Below are positions 27,249 to 36,262 of a DNA stretch of 64,000 nt, piece after piece; positions within the stretch are counted from its first letter, which is position 1, and each line of letters opens with the position of its first letter. This DNA is from CAIYTF01 sp963664845 (GTDB lineage Bacteria; Bacteroidota; Ignavibacteria; Ignavibacteriales; Ignavibacteriaceae). The stretch lies in assembly GCA_963664845.1 (NCBI GenBank), contig OY761615.1, forward strand, positions 496,001 to 560,000. The letters run 5' to 3'. The notes under the pieces were generated by a model. The model ran no database searches. It saw only the letters and a program-made list of their open reading frames with translations, and had not been told where the DNA came from. The translations under genes and the position numbers were made by a program.

Positions 27249-28820
27249 TCAATCCTTTGTATTTGAAACAGTGTGTTGACTCATTCCCTGCATTTCCCTG
27301 GCATGTTGCAATGGCGGTTTGCGGATTTTTATTTTCAAATATTTGCTGTTGTCCACAATCAATAAATCATTTACATCAACGAACAGGCTGCCATCCACAT
27401 CGGTTCGAACGTAGCCGCTCACATAGTTCCATGCATCCTGTTCAGCAAGATTCATATCCTTTATGTTCACGCAACTGTCCTGGTTTATATCACCCCCATA
27501 TATGCACCAGCGGCTGCCTGAAAGGTTAAGGTTACCGCCATACGCGCTGTCCCGCCCGGAGGAAAAATCGAACTTTGTTATACTGCCCGGTGCAAACACC
27601 AGCGGTACGCGGCTCCATGTTTCAATATGATTGCGGTGCCTCACCACCAGATAATAGGCTCCCTGGGTCGAATGCCGAAAATAGCCATGGGCCTCACCCA
27701 GGCTGTCCAGACATATCCTGACGGAGTCAATACGGTGATATCCCGTATCTACCGTAAACAAACTCAACGTTACCGTATCGGGAACCATCTTGTTGCTAAA
27801 AGGATTGTAGAATCCTTCCAGCAACGCTTTAACGTTGTAATAGGGCAACGTGTCCGATATGGTCAAAATCGAAAAAGCGTGGTCGGAAACACTTTGAAGA
27901 GCAGCATTTCCTGTTTCACTGAGTCGCATTATGCAGTTGGCAGAATTGACCTCAGCGGGCACATTCCATGAATAACTGCCTGCATTGGCTGAAACCGTAT
28001 CGGCAACTGCCAGCCAGTTGCTGCCGGCATCGGTCGTATACTCAATCTTTATTCCTGTCAGCCCATTGCTAGCCCACGACAAAGTATAGACGCTTCCCGC
28101 CTTGAGTAGATCACCTTCCGCCGGTTTTGTAACCGCAATAAATTTGTCCGCGTCAGCATATTGCACAACAGCGGCAACTCCGGCGGCATCCAACGCGAAG
28201 TTGCAAATACGGAGGTCATCCAGCTTCCCCGCCAGGTAGTTGGTTGCATCATAATTCTTCCCAATTAACAGACCCTTATTTAAGGGGAATAATGCTCCAA
28301 GGCATTGTGCCCCTCCCGAGAAATTGCCGTCGATATAGCAGCAAAGGGAATCTCCGTCCCAAACAACCGCAATATGGTGCCACGCTCCCCGCGCAAGGGC
28401 CGTGTTCAAAGATACTCGGTATGCCGTGTCTGCTACCTGCACCGAAACCGATGAGGAATCGAGAAAAATGGCAAAATCATTCTCCACGCACATAATATCA
28501 TTTTTGGCAAAAAGACATGCGGGAAACCGTGTAGGCATTATCCAGGCGGCAAGCGTAGCCGCGCTGAACGTGCTGTCCAACGTCAGGGCCGAATCAATGG
28601 AGATATATGACGCAGTGCCGTCAAATTCCAAAGCACGGTTCACCTTGGAATTTCTGTCGGCGCTGAACAACGCGCGATGGTTTACTGCAGCGAATTTTTG
28701 GCCCAATGCTTCGACCATATTACCGTTAAAGCTATACCATGCACTGAATTGCGGAGTGGCCGCATTCTGAGCAGCAGCCACAGTCACCATGAACAAAAAC
28801 AGAAAAAGATTTTTAAGCAT
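27249..28820 (-). CDS. Secreted LamG-domain protein with a dockerin-like C-terminal module
   Basis: A 523-residue protein with a signal peptide (MLKNLFLFLFMVTVAAAQ). Residues 25-215 form a LamG / concanavalin-like domain (ALEFDGTASYISID ... AAWIMPTRF ... WHHIAVVWDGDSLCCYIDG ... GKLDDLRICNFAL). Residues about 230-325 resemble the Kre9/KNH-type Ig fold (ITKPAEGDLLKAGSVYTLSWAS). From about 443 to 485 there are two calcium-loop-like segments, GDINQDSCVNIKDMN and TDVDGSLFVDVNDL, as in type I dockerins. It is first in a tight three-gene operon. No cohesin was recognised here, so the partner of the dockerin-like module is unknown. Probable carbohydrate binding. Confidence 0.82.
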   Translation of the reverse strand: MLKNLFLFLFMVTVAAAQNAATPQFSAWYSFNGNMVEALGQKFAAVNHRALFSADRNSKVNRALEFDGTASYISIDSALTLDSTFSAATLAAWIMPTRFPACLFAKNDIMCVENDFAIFLDSSSVSVQVADTAYRVSLNTALARGAWHHIAVVWDGDSLCCYIDGNFSGGAQCLGALFPLNKGLLIGKNYDATNYLAGKLDDLRICNFALDAAGVAAVVQYADADKFIAVTKPAEGDLLKAGSVYTLSWASNGLTGIKIEYTTDAGSNWLAVADTVSANAGSYSWNVPAEVNSANCIMRLSETGNAALQSVSDHAFSILTISDTLPYYNVKALLEGFYNPFSNKMVPDTVTLSLFTVDTGYHRIDSVRICLDSLGEAHGYFRHSTQGAYYLVVRHRNHIETWSRVPLVFAPGSITKFDFSSGRDSAYGGNLNLSGSRWCIYGGDINQDSCVNIKDMNLAEQDAWNYVSGYVRTDVDGSLFVDVNDLLIVDNSKYLKIKIRKPPLQHAREMQGMSQHTVSNTKD

Positions 28821-29003
28821 ACAATAGTTCCCAATTTCTTATAATTTTATTTCCGGCAGACTCCATTATCTGCTCTGTCACTATGTACCGTCACAACATT
28901 TTATGTCCGGGTTTACTCCATGAATTTCTCAAACATTCATATCCTGTCAGGGAAATCACATAAATATTGAACACACCCGAAATCCCGATCATGGGGAGTG
29001 GTC

Positions 29004-29870
29004 CTATTTTACGAGCATCATTTTTTTGACTGCATGAAATTTTGCATTTTTACCCACGCCTTGTGCTGTTACCCTGTAAATGTAGACACCGCTTGAAAGA
29101 TTTACCCCGTTAAACCGGACTGAATAATAGCCGGCTGTCTTCTCTGCATTTTCAAGAGTTATTACTTCCTTTCCCAATATGTCATATATCTTTAGCGTAA
29201 CTATACTGGCAACAGGCAATTGATATTGGATCACCGTAGTAGGGTTAAAAGGATTTGGATAGTTTTGCTCAACGGCAAAGGTTTCCGGAATAAGTTTTTT
29301 GGTATCGGCTTTTATCCCGGTTAGAACAAAATTGGAATTGTCGTTTTGAATCAGAGTCCCGCTAGAAATATTTTTCGCTCTGTCTCCTATATAAGCAAAC
29401 ATCATGCTTGACCATGTTGTTTCTTTATTAACCCGCATTGAAAGATTAAGCGGCACTGCATAGAACCCTGTCTTACATGTTAACTCAGCCTTCAACACCA
29501 AAACCGAATCTTTGCTGTTGATTGTGAAACCGGCACGGGTCCCAGGAAAACCGTTGACGGCAAACATGAGTACGCTGCCTAAAGTGTCTATTCGTGGATT
29601 CCTGGGTTGAAAAGTCGGTGGTAAGCCTGATGCAGCAATTTTCAGCTCGGCATCTCCTGCAAGTATTGCCTTGTTGAAATCAAAAAAATATTGCCCTGCA
29701 TAATACTGCAATGGTTCTGCCGACGCGTTTTTTAACCACAGTTCGAAAGAAATCGTCGTTGGACTGCTTTGCATGGTTTTCATAACCCGGCTCACCGTCG
29801 CAGGGACCTGGGCATTGCCATCACAGATGAATAAAAAGAGCAAACACAAAATCAGTAACTTGAATCGCAT
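29004..29870 (-). CDS. Secreted protein with T9SS C-terminal sorting domain
   Basis: A 288-residue protein with a signal peptide (MRFKLLILCLLFLFICDGNAQ) and a single beta-rich domain of about 180 residues ('ISFELWLKNAS..PLQYYAGQYFFDFN', 'VLVLKAELTC'). It ends in a Por sorting domain (EQNYPNPFNPTTVIQYQLP ... LKIYDILGKEV ... GVYIYRV ... KKMMLVK). The central domain has a hydrophobic rhythm reminiscent of a cohesin-like beta-sandwich, but this is only a suggestion. It is encoded just upstream of the dockerin-like gene on the same strand with a 183-bp gap, so it has its own transcript or is weakly linked. Confidence 0.85.
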   Translation of the reverse strand: MRFKLLILCLLFLFICDGNAQVPATVSRVMKTMQSSPTTISFELWLKNASAEPLQYYAGQYFFDFNKAILAGDAELKIAASGLPPTFQPRNPRIDTLGSVLMFAVNGFPGTRAGFTINSKDSVLVLKAELTCKTGFYAVPLNLSMRVNKETTWSSMMFAYIGDRAKNISSGTLIQNDNSNFVLTGIKADTKKLIPETFAVEQNYPNPFNPTTVIQYQLPVASIVTLKIYDILGKEVITLENAEKTAGYYSVRFNGVNLSSGVYIYRVTAQGVGKNAKFHAVKKMMLVK

Positions 29871-30002
29871 ACTATCCCTTCCCTATTAATATTAACTCTA
29901 AAACACTTTCCCTTTATATACTGCATGAGTATAAACGTTTAACCATAATCTTATATTGGGAAAAAACAAATCCGATAACTTACACAAGTATCAGGCATTA
30001 CG

Positions 30003-30042
30003 CTCTCCCTCGCCCTTTGGGAGAGGGAATGAGGGTGAGGGC
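30003..30042. repeat. Dispersed palindrome related to the 138-bp repeat hairpin
   Basis: CTCTCCC and GGGAGAGGG form a stem, followed by GAGGGTGAGGGC. The layout matches the palindrome plus GGGTGAG in the 138-bp array. It lies in the 602-bp gap 29871-30472, where nothing else is recognised. Confidence 0.55.
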
Positions 30043-30472
30043 CTTAGTCTCAACACATGCAAACCTTACACGTAGAGTTCACTGGTATTGCATTTCTAGG
30101 TTTAACAATGCACACTCTGTTGATTATCGATATTATTTTCTCATACAAGCTTTAGGTTATGCAATCAATGTGCCGTTTGCCAAGGTATTTATTTTATGCC
30201 GGAAGATTATGGCGGATTATTTTTCCTAAAATCCCCCTGCTTTCAATTTGATTGCAAAGCATGTTTTAAAAGTATGATTTTTTCATAAAAACAACGAGCA
30301 ACTGTTAACAAGGATAAACGGATTATTTTGGGACGTGGTTAATAAAACAGGGATGTTGACCATCGGAATGTTAGTGAATTTTACTTAAGGCAGTTATTTC
30401 TTTCCTCATCAATAATTCTCAACGAAAACGCAAATTATAATTCTGTCACCCCTTCCCTCTTTACTCAGTATA

Positions 30473-31282
30473 TTAAAACTGCCCCACCAGATCAGCATAT
30501 TCTTCAGACTTTTCATTGGTAATAATCCCAAAAACATTCTCCCCGCATTTGGTAAAGAACGTCGAAACGTCACCATTATGCACTTCATAACAGCTTCCAC
30601 AACTGAGTCGGGCGAGTATTTCGCCGGGAAGCGTGAGCGTTTTGTTGTTCTTCAACAACGACTCATGCACCTGAAAAACGTATACCAGTGTTTTGCCATC
30701 TTTACCCGCGTAAAGCTGGTGCGCACATTTTTCACCGTTGTCAACCGAGATAACACCGCCAAGCAATTCCCTGTTCGTAAGGCGTGGAATGTGGGTGGCG
30801 TAGGCAACTCCCTTGGTTTCAAAGAAGCGCTGCAACTCATCCGGGTTGGAGGAACGGTATTCCAGGTGCAGTTTGTCCGCCAGTATTGCCTTGAAATTCT
30901 TTCCCGCCTGCTCAAACATGTTTATTGGCGCTGCTGACGTTTGTTCAAGTTTCGAGATATACGTGATGAGTGAGAATATGAGTATAACGGCAAAGGTAAG
31001 TGCATAGGAGAATGGAGGAGCAATAAGTTTCGTTATAAACGGAAAAGCCGGTGGTTTCCGGTTGATGGTTTTGCTCAAAATTCTGGCCCGCACATCAGCC
31101 GGAGTTGCCGGGGCCGAACATTTTGTGCATACCAGTTTTTTCATGAATACCTGGATGTGGCACTCCGTGCGAAATGCTTCGTCCAGTTCAAACTTTTGCG
31201 CAACCAATGCAATTTCTTCGCTCTCATTCAGCTCGTCATCAGCATAGGCAGCAGAAAGCTCGTTCAGGTCAAACTCTTTCAA
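30473..31282 (-). CDS. Anti-sigma factor, membrane-bound
   Basis: A 269-residue protein starting with a helical anti-sigma-like domain (about residues 1-60: DELNESEEIALVAQKFELDEAFRTE). VCTKC follows, but the classic zinc-finger histidine spacing (HxxxCxxC) is absent. One transmembrane helix spans about residues 92-111. The remaining 155 residues are periplasmic, with a CGSC pair and a further cysteine (TKCGENVF) that could form a disulfide or sense redox state. Its ATG overlaps the stop of the ECF sigma gene by 4 bp, the usual operon layout. It should sequester that sigma factor until an envelope signal is received. Confidence 0.85.
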   Translation of the reverse strand: MKEFDLNELSAAYADDELNESEEIALVAQKFELDEAFRTECHIQVFMKKLVCTKCSAPATPADVRARILSKTINRKPPAFPFITKLIAPPFSYALTFAVILIFSLITYISKLEQTSAAPINMFEQAGKNFKAILADKLHLEYRSSNPDELQRFFETKGVAYATHIPRLTNRELLGGVISVDNGEKCAHQLYAGKDGKTLVYVFQVHESLLKNNKTLTLPGEILARLSCGSCYEVHNGDVSTFFTKCGENVFGIITNEKSEEYADLVGQF

Positions 31283-31866
31283 TCCCGGCCTTCTTCAGAA
31301 TGATCAACATACCCCCGCTTTTGGGCGTACTTATGCAGTTTCACGAACAGCATTTTTCTTGCCCGGTGCAGGCGCGAACGAACAGTCCCTACCGGGCAGT
31401 CCACGAATTCAGCAATTTCTTCATAAGTAAAGCCTTCAATGTCCGAAAGAATTATCACCGTTCTGAAATCATCCGGCAGCGTTGATATCGCTTCCTGAAT
31501 CTCGTCATTCAGCAGATTATCAAAAATCTCTTTCTCAAGGTGAGCGTCTTCGGTGTAGGACGGTTTAATGTTTTCGTAATAATTCTCTACCTCCTCATAA
31601 TCAACCTTTATGGGGCCCGAGGTTTTCTTTTTGTACATGTTAATGTACAGGTTCTTCATGATCCGGAACAGCCACGCCTTGCAATTCGTACCCTTCTCAA
31701 ACTTATCAAAGAATCGAAACGCGCGCATATACGTCTCTTGTAAAAGATCGTTGGCATCGTCATCGTCGTTTGTCAGCTTCAATGCAAAATTACGCAGCGC
31801 GTCCATATGAGGCACCGCTTCACGTTCAAAATCCAGATATAACGGATTGTCTTGTTGAGTAATCAT
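31279..31866 (-). CDS. RNA polymerase sigma factor, ECF family
   Basis: A 195-residue sigma-70 family protein. Region 2 lies at about residues 20-90 (DDANDLLQETYMRAFRFFDKFEKGTNCKAWLFRIMKNLYINMYKK). Region 4 lies at about 125-185 (LPDDFRTVIILSDIEGFTYEEIAEFVDCPVGTVRSRLHRAR, with the helix-turn-helix). It directs RNA polymerase to stress or envelope-response promoters. The anti-sigma gene follows with a 4-bp overlap. ECF factors often activate their own promoter; a short inverted repeat lies at 31881-31899 just upstream. The regulon is unknown. Confidence 0.94.
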   Translation of the reverse strand: MITQQDNPLYLDFEREAVPHMDALRNFALKLTNDDDDANDLLQETYMRAFRFFDKFEKGTNCKAWLFRIMKNLYINMYKKKTSGPIKVDYEEVENYYENIKPSYTEDAHLEKEIFDNLLNDEIQEAISTLPDDFRTVIILSDIEGFTYEEIAEFVDCPVGTVRSRLHRARKMLFVKLHKYAQKRGYVDHSEEGRD

Positions 31867-31880
31867 CCAGCTTGTTGGTT

Positions 31881-31899
31881 AGTATAGTAATAATATACT
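31881..31899 (-). promoter_or_regulatory. Inverted repeat upstream of the ECF sigma gene
   Basis: AGTATA (31881-31886) and TATACT (31894-31899) flank a 7-nt spacer, 15-33 bp upstream of the sigma start. It could be an operator or a chance palindrome in AT-rich promoter DNA. Confidence 0.3.
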
Positions 31900-32146
31900 G
31901 TATTTTTATTTTATTGCATAATCAGTCAAAACCCGGATAGAACTCTGTTCATTCTTCTCAAGGCGACTTTGTACCTGCTCAGTATATCTTGAATTGCACA
32001 CACACATGCAAAAATATATATTTTATTTGGAAGTTCATACTATCCCTGATCGAATAGTGAACAACCATGATTTTGGGAAACAATTGTAAAACCCACTCTT
32101 CGCGTTACCCTATGGCTTAAGTAGTTGTAGCACAACTAAGAATAGG

Positions 32147-32178
32147 TCATTGCGAGCCTGCATCGGGCGAGGCAATCC
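32147..32178. repeat. Dispersed intergenic repeat, TCATTGCGAGC ... GAGGCAATCC type
   Basis: TCATTGCGAGC then GCGAGGCAATCC form an imperfect palindrome of a sort scattered through many bacterial genomes. It lies in the 405-bp gap 31867-32271, which carries no gene. Confidence 0.55.
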
Positions 32179-32210
32179 ACTGGTAGCCCTTATGAACAAA
32201 GTTTTACAAA

Positions 32211-32255
32211 GCAGAATTCTGTGCTAAATGCATTATGCAACAACCACTTAAGCCA
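32211..32255. repeat. Dispersed intergenic repeat, family D, copy 1
   Basis: GCAGAATTCTG is followed by ATGCATTATGCAACA and CCACTTA. The same order is found at 37649-37690. ATGCAT/TATGCA makes it partly palindromic. Confidence 0.6.
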
Positions 32256-32271
32256 GGTGATGACGAAAATA

Positions 32272-33699
32272 TCAATTAACGATAAACCCGTTTCCCAATT
32301 CACCCGAAACATAGGGAAGGAAAATCGGTATTCCGTTATGTATAGCAACCACGGATTTACCCTTTTCCGTCAGTAAAAACTCCGCGGGGTCACCCGGTTT
32401 AAGTTCAGGCTGCCACCCGTTTTTCTGCCTGGGAATCAGCGTCAATTCCGGAACATAGCCTTCCGGGAATCTGCAGCCAGGTCCATAGAACAATGTGGTA
32501 ATCCCCTGCTTGATCAGTTCAGGAGCATTTATTCCTTTCAGTTCATTAAACGATTTAATCACGTCCATGTAATGAAGTGGAGGTGCAATTGCCATGTCGG
32601 CGCACGCAATTTCACATATGCCCGATGCATCATGAAGACCGCCTACCTCCTCAATCTGCGAACGTCGGTGCATACTTTTTCCATCATGAGAAGGCTCATC
32701 ATAGATATTTATTGCGATATCGGTAACAAATCCCGGTCTCTTGGCAAATTTCTGCACACCTCGAAGAATTACATCGTACAGTTTCCGTTCATTAAACGGA
32801 ATCCCGTCATATCCCTTGACGTCAAATTTTTCTATATGACCATGCGCAATCAGTGCAAACGAAGAGAGCAGAGCAATAACATTAAGTTGCCTAATAAACT
32901 GTTTTTCCCGGTCGTCTTTCCACGCCCCGCTCTCAATAAGCACTGTTGCAGCGCCCATACTCTGGAACAAGTCACCGAACGCCCTCTCCTCATATTCGTC
33001 TGAATATTTACCAATATGACCGGGTATGATATTCCGAAGAATTCCGGAAATCCCTGAAATAAGTTTCATTGCCCGTTCCCTGTTGGTATTTACCGAGCGT
33101 TCCGCATCAGGCGGAGGTGCCAAAAACGAAATTGCCGCCTGGCGGTTTTCAGAGCCCAAACTGTACCTCGGGTCCTGATCATGCAGGTTAAAAGCATATT
33201 CTGGTTGAATTTTCCTGAACGTTGAAAGCAAAATATTCGCTTCTGGTGTTGCCAGATCTTTGGCGTCTCTGTTAAGATCAATTCCTGCACTGTTTTCCCG
33301 CTGGAACCGGATTGCCCCGTCCGGATTTACCATGGGCAGTATATAAATGGTCAGATGCCTTAATATTTTTTCCCGGTGATGATTAAAATGATCATCAAGC
33401 GTCATAAAACGAATTATATCCAACAAAGCCTGAGTAGCCGTTGCCTCATCACCATGCATTTGTGACCAAAGGAAGACTTTGGTCGGGCCCCAACCGGCTT
33501 TAACCAGACGCAAAGTGTGTCCTTCAGCCGAACTGCCAACATCATATACACGGAACATATCTTCTGCAGTCAGTGTCAGCAGGGTTTTTGTCAGCTCATC
33601 GGGGGTAAACCGACGCTGCTCAATCTCTCTAACCTTGAAATGGTTATAGTTTCGATAGAGCGATTCGGCAAATTCGCCGAAAATGGGCATAAACCCCAT
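32272..33699 (-). CDS. M14 family zinc carboxypeptidase
   Basis: A 475-residue protein with an M14 domain in the N-terminal 300 residues. Zinc ligands are HGDE (H-x-x-E, near residue 81) and the histidine in NLHDQDP near 196. The substrate-binding NPDGAIRFQRENSAGIDLNRD contains the Asn-Arg pair, and VLIESGAWKDD supplies the catalytic glutamate. No signal peptide is evident, so it is probably cytoplasmic. It would remove C-terminal residues from peptides or amidated muropeptides. The C-terminal 170 residues are an extra domain I do not recognise. Monocistronic, divergent from the ABC membrane protein gene. Confidence 0.9.
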   Translation of the reverse strand: MGFMPIFGEFAESLYRNYNHFKVREIEQRRFTPDELTKTLLTLTAEDMFRVYDVGSSAEGHTLRLVKAGWGPTKVFLWSQMHGDEATATQALLDIIRFMTLDDHFNHHREKILRHLTIYILPMVNPDGAIRFQRENSAGIDLNRDAKDLATPEANILLSTFRKIQPEYAFNLHDQDPRYSLGSENRQAAISFLAPPPDAERSVNTNRERAMKLISGISGILRNIIPGHIGKYSDEYEERAFGDLFQSMGAATVLIESGAWKDDREKQFIRQLNVIALLSSFALIAHGHIEKFDVKGYDGIPFNERKLYDVILRGVQKFAKRPGFVTDIAINIYDEPSHDGKSMHRRSQIEEVGGLHDASGICEIACADMAIAPPLHYMDVIKSFNELKGINAPELIKQGITTLFYGPGCRFPEGYVPELTLIPRQKNGWQPELKPGDPAEFLLTEKGKSVVAIHNGIPIFLPYVSGELGNGFIVN

Positions 33700-33901
33700 G
33701 AAAGAATTCCTGCGTTTTCTAAAGAAATATGAGAGAATTTATTTATTTTTCAACTTAAAACCAATGCATTTACGATAATTTTCGGTAAATTTTTGTTCCG
33801 GAAACGGGGCATTTCTTCAGTGCGGAATCATTGCGCCTGAAATAACCTCACACTGTATGTTGGGAACCACCAAACACAGAACAAAAGTATCACTGGTATC
33901 A

Positions 33902-34792
33902 ATGAATTTACTTGGACTGATAAAACGGTATAAAAAGGGTTTCAGTTTTATTGCTGCCCTTATTATTATTGAGAATGTTGCCTGGATCGTCGAACCATCC
34001 ATATTCGGGAAGGTTATTGACTCGTTAATTGAAAAAATATCGTCGGACAACAAAGGATTGAGCTTTCTGCACTCATTTCACCTGTACCTGTGGGTTGTGG
34101 TATATATAATCAATTCGGGTTCAGGTATCATGCGGCGTTATTTTGAGCCCAAGGTCTTCAGGAACATGTACGTGGAGATAATCACCAATTTGGTTACGCA
34201 CGCAAAAGAAAACAAAATTGAGATTTCCAAAACAGCAGGCAGGGCTCAACTCTCCGAAGAGTATATAACGTTTTTTCAACACCGCATCCCCGAAGCAGTA
34301 GAACAGCTCATTGCAATTGTTGGTGCGGTGATAGCTCTTTCGCTTTATGACTTCAGAATTTTCATAACCTGTATTGTGGTAGCCGGCCCCTTGGCCCTTG
34401 CAGCAGTTATCTATAACAAAAAAGTATCCATGCTCCAGACTGAGCTGCACGACAACTTTGAGTTTGCCTATGACACCTTGGCAAATAAAGAAATTAGCGA
34501 GATCCGGAAGTTCTATTACGGCATGGCCGGTTTGCAGCAACGCATTGCTGCCTGGGGCTCATTCAGCTTTGGTTTTATGCGTTTGATTTTGCTGGTAGTT
34601 TTTATCGCGGTGCTTTTTATCGCCATCGATATGGATGATTTCACCACAGGAAATATCTATTCTATTGTGGCTTATCTGTGGACCTTCCTCACCTCGGTTG
34701 AGTATATACCGGATCTGATGGAGAGCTGGCTGTCTTTGCAGGATATTTCAAGCAGATTATCCGGCGTGCCCGCCGAAATGGAAAATATTTAA
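33902..34792 (+). CDS. Stand-alone ABC exporter transmembrane domain (ABC_membrane_3 type)
   Basis: A 296-residue protein with six hydrophobic segments arranged as in ABC type-1 exporters (FSFIAALIIIENVAWIVEPSIFGKVIDSLI; then paired helices near 125-165 and 235-270). It ends where the nucleotide-binding domain would begin ('SWLSLQDISSRLSG'), and no ATPase is encoded next to it. Free-standing proteins of this form are known as a separate family. The start at 33902 removes an unlikely 15-residue leader from the in-frame ATG at 33857; neither has a clear ribosome site. Without an ATPase it may pair with one encoded elsewhere or be a non-transport membrane protein. Confidence 0.75.
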   Translation: MNLLGLIKRYKKGFSFIAALIIIENVAWIVEPSIFGKVIDSLIEKISSDNKGLSFLHSFHLYLWVVVYIINSGSGIMRRYFEPKVFRNMYVEIITNLVTHAKENKIEISKTAGRAQLSEEYITFFQHRIPEAVEQLIAIVGAVIALSLYDFRIFITCIVVAGPLALAAVIYNKKVSMLQTELHDNFEFAYDTLANKEISEIRKFYYGMAGLQQRIAAWGSFSFGFMRLILLVVFIAVLFIAIDMDDFTTGNIYSIVAYLWTFLTSVEYIPDLMESWLSLQDISSRLSGVPAEMENI

Positions 34793-34834
34793 AAATAATG
34801 TATTTTTGTATAATCAAGACTTTTAGGATGATCA

Positions 34835-35377
34835 ATGCTTCTACCACCGTTAATTATTGGCTCAAGTGCTCCTGATTTTTCACTTCCGGCAGTTGATGGC
34901 AAGACATATTCGCTTTCATCCTTTGCCTATAAAAAAATTCTGGTTGTTATCTTTAGCTGCAATCATTGTCCTTATGTTCAGGCCTATGAAACACGCATGA
35001 AGAAGCTCCAACAGGATTATCTGCACCGGGGCGTCCAACTGGTCGCCATCAACTCCAACGATGACAAGGCATATCCTGAAGATGCTTTTGACCGGATGGT
35101 TTTCAGGGCCAAAATGAAACAGTATAATTTCCCCTATCTGCGCGATGAAACGCAGGAAGTTGCTAAAGAATACCGTGCAGTAAGCACACCACAGGTCTTT
35201 GTTTTCGATCAAAAACGTTTCCTGGCGTATACCGGTAAAATTGACGACAATTGGAAGGAACCGGATAAAGTGGTTTCCCGCTATCTGCGGAACGCGATTG
35301 ATGAAATGCTGGCTGGCAAACCCGTTTCGGTACCCGAAACATATTCAGTTGGCTGTTCAATTAAATGGAAACAATAG
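34835..35377 (+). CDS. Thioredoxin-fold protein of the AhpC/TSA / ResA-like group
   Basis: A 180-residue protein. The N-terminal GSSAPDFSLPAVDGKTYSLSSF is typical of AhpC/TSA-Redoxin domains. The active site FSCNHCPYV near residue 42 has a C-x-x-C pair, and the cis-proline loop VSTPQVFVFD is near 117. No signal peptide is seen, so a cytoplasmic thiol-disulfide or peroxide-reducing role is likely. It starts 42 bp after the ABC membrane gene on the same strand and may be co-transcribed. Its extra cysteine near the C-terminus (SVGCSIKW) could act as a resolving residue. Confidence 0.85.
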   Translation: MLLPPLIIGSSAPDFSLPAVDGKTYSLSSFAYKKILVVIFSCNHCPYVQAYETRMKKLQQDYLHRGVQLVAINSNDDKAYPEDAFDRMVFRAKMKQYNFPYLRDETQEVAKEYRAVSTPQVFVFDQKRFLAYTGKIDDNWKEPDKVVSRYLRNAIDEMLAGKPVSVPETYSVGCSIKWKQ

Positions 35378-35426
35378 AACTTTTAATAAAAAGAAGATTC
35401 AATAATCTTGGCCTTTACACCCATTG

Positions 35427-35630
35427 GTGTCAACTTAACATACACAGTTAACGAATGTCATTCCCGCGAAAATTGAGTTCTGCGAAATCCCGCTTCTACC
35501 GGGGCGCATAGGCGTCAACTTAACAAACACAACGGATGAATGTCATTCCAGTGAAAATTGAGTTTAACGAAATCCCGTTTCAAGCGGGACGCGTGTCCCG
35601 ATCCTATCGGGGGGGGGGGGGGAATCTACC
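35427..35630. repeat. Dispersed repeat family A, two copies in tandem
   Basis: Two units share GTCAACTTAAC and '(C/G)AATGTCATTCC' followed by GCGAAAATTGAGT or GTGAAAATTGAGT and GAAATCCCG. The second unit ends in a run of 14 G at 35609-35622. They lie in a 948-bp gene-free stretch (35378-36325). Confidence 0.7.
35609..35622 (+). repeat. Homopolymer tract of 14 G
   Basis: Directly after CCTATC; 35609-35622 are all G. It is intergenic, not near a start codon, and could vary in length in the genome or be a sequencing artefact. Confidence 0.8.
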
Positions 35631-35751
35631 TGCTTAAAGCCCTAGCATGAAAGGAAAATAAGCCGGAATAGCAAAACTCAGGTAACGTTTAAAACATTGC
35701 TTATCAGGATATTGACAAAGTCCTGCAAAATTAAGGCTTATAAGAGGCTGT

Positions 35752-35862
35752 CCCAAAAGTCAAATTTTCAATTTCTATCCGCGGAAATCCGTTCCAATCC
35801 GTGTCATCTCCCAAGACCCCGTTCTGGGCGCGTACCCTTTTATTCTTTTGATACAGCCTCTT
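35752..35862. repeat. Dispersed intergenic repeat, family C, copy 2
   Basis: Has the same order as 12960-13046: ATCCGCGGAAATCCGTTCC, then ATCTCCCAAG, then GATACAGCCTC. Outer GAGGCTGTCCC and ACAGCCTC make the whole element a loose inverted repeat. Confidence 0.65.
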
Positions 35863-35957
35863 AGAGGAGAGGGTTTCTGCTAAATAATATCGTTTTAAGT
35901 CGACGCCTATGCGTAAAAACGGGAATCTTATAAGTCTCCTCTCCCTCGGGAGCAATG

Positions 35958-36015
35958 CTGTCAGTTAACAAACACAATGAAAGAATGTCATCCCCGATAT
36001 GTAGGGAATCTCCTT
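35958..36015. repeat. Dispersed repeat family A, partial copy
   Basis: Shows TGTCAGTTAACAAACACAATG and GAATGTCATCCCC, matching part of the units at 35427-35630. Confidence 0.5.
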
Positions 36016-36218
36016 GATCCGGGCCGTTTCGAAATCTATTGCATGGTCAGCGCCTTAATGGCTTAAACCAAATACTAACGACACCATTCTTCCTCAAGTA
36101 AGGTGGAGTTGCTCAAATTTAGACTTAGCGTTAGCATAAGATTTTAATCGCGTACGTTTACCCTCACATAGCCGAATTATTCTTCCTAACCCGGATAAAT
36201 CGAAATCCCAAAAGGCTT

Positions 36219-36262
36219 TCTTTCCCTTTCTTTGCGAAAGGGAGGGACACAGGGTGGGTTCG
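36219..36262. repeat. Dispersed palindrome related to the 138-bp repeat hairpin
   Basis: CTTTCCCTTTC and GAAAGGGAGGG pair, followed by CACAGGGTGGG. The architecture is the same as at 30003-30042 and in the 5972-6770 array. Confidence 0.5.

Noticed and set aside
5804..36262. Dispersed palindromes read as possible CRISPR repeats
   Set aside because: Copies are far apart, of different lengths and without regular unique spacers. No cas gene is present.
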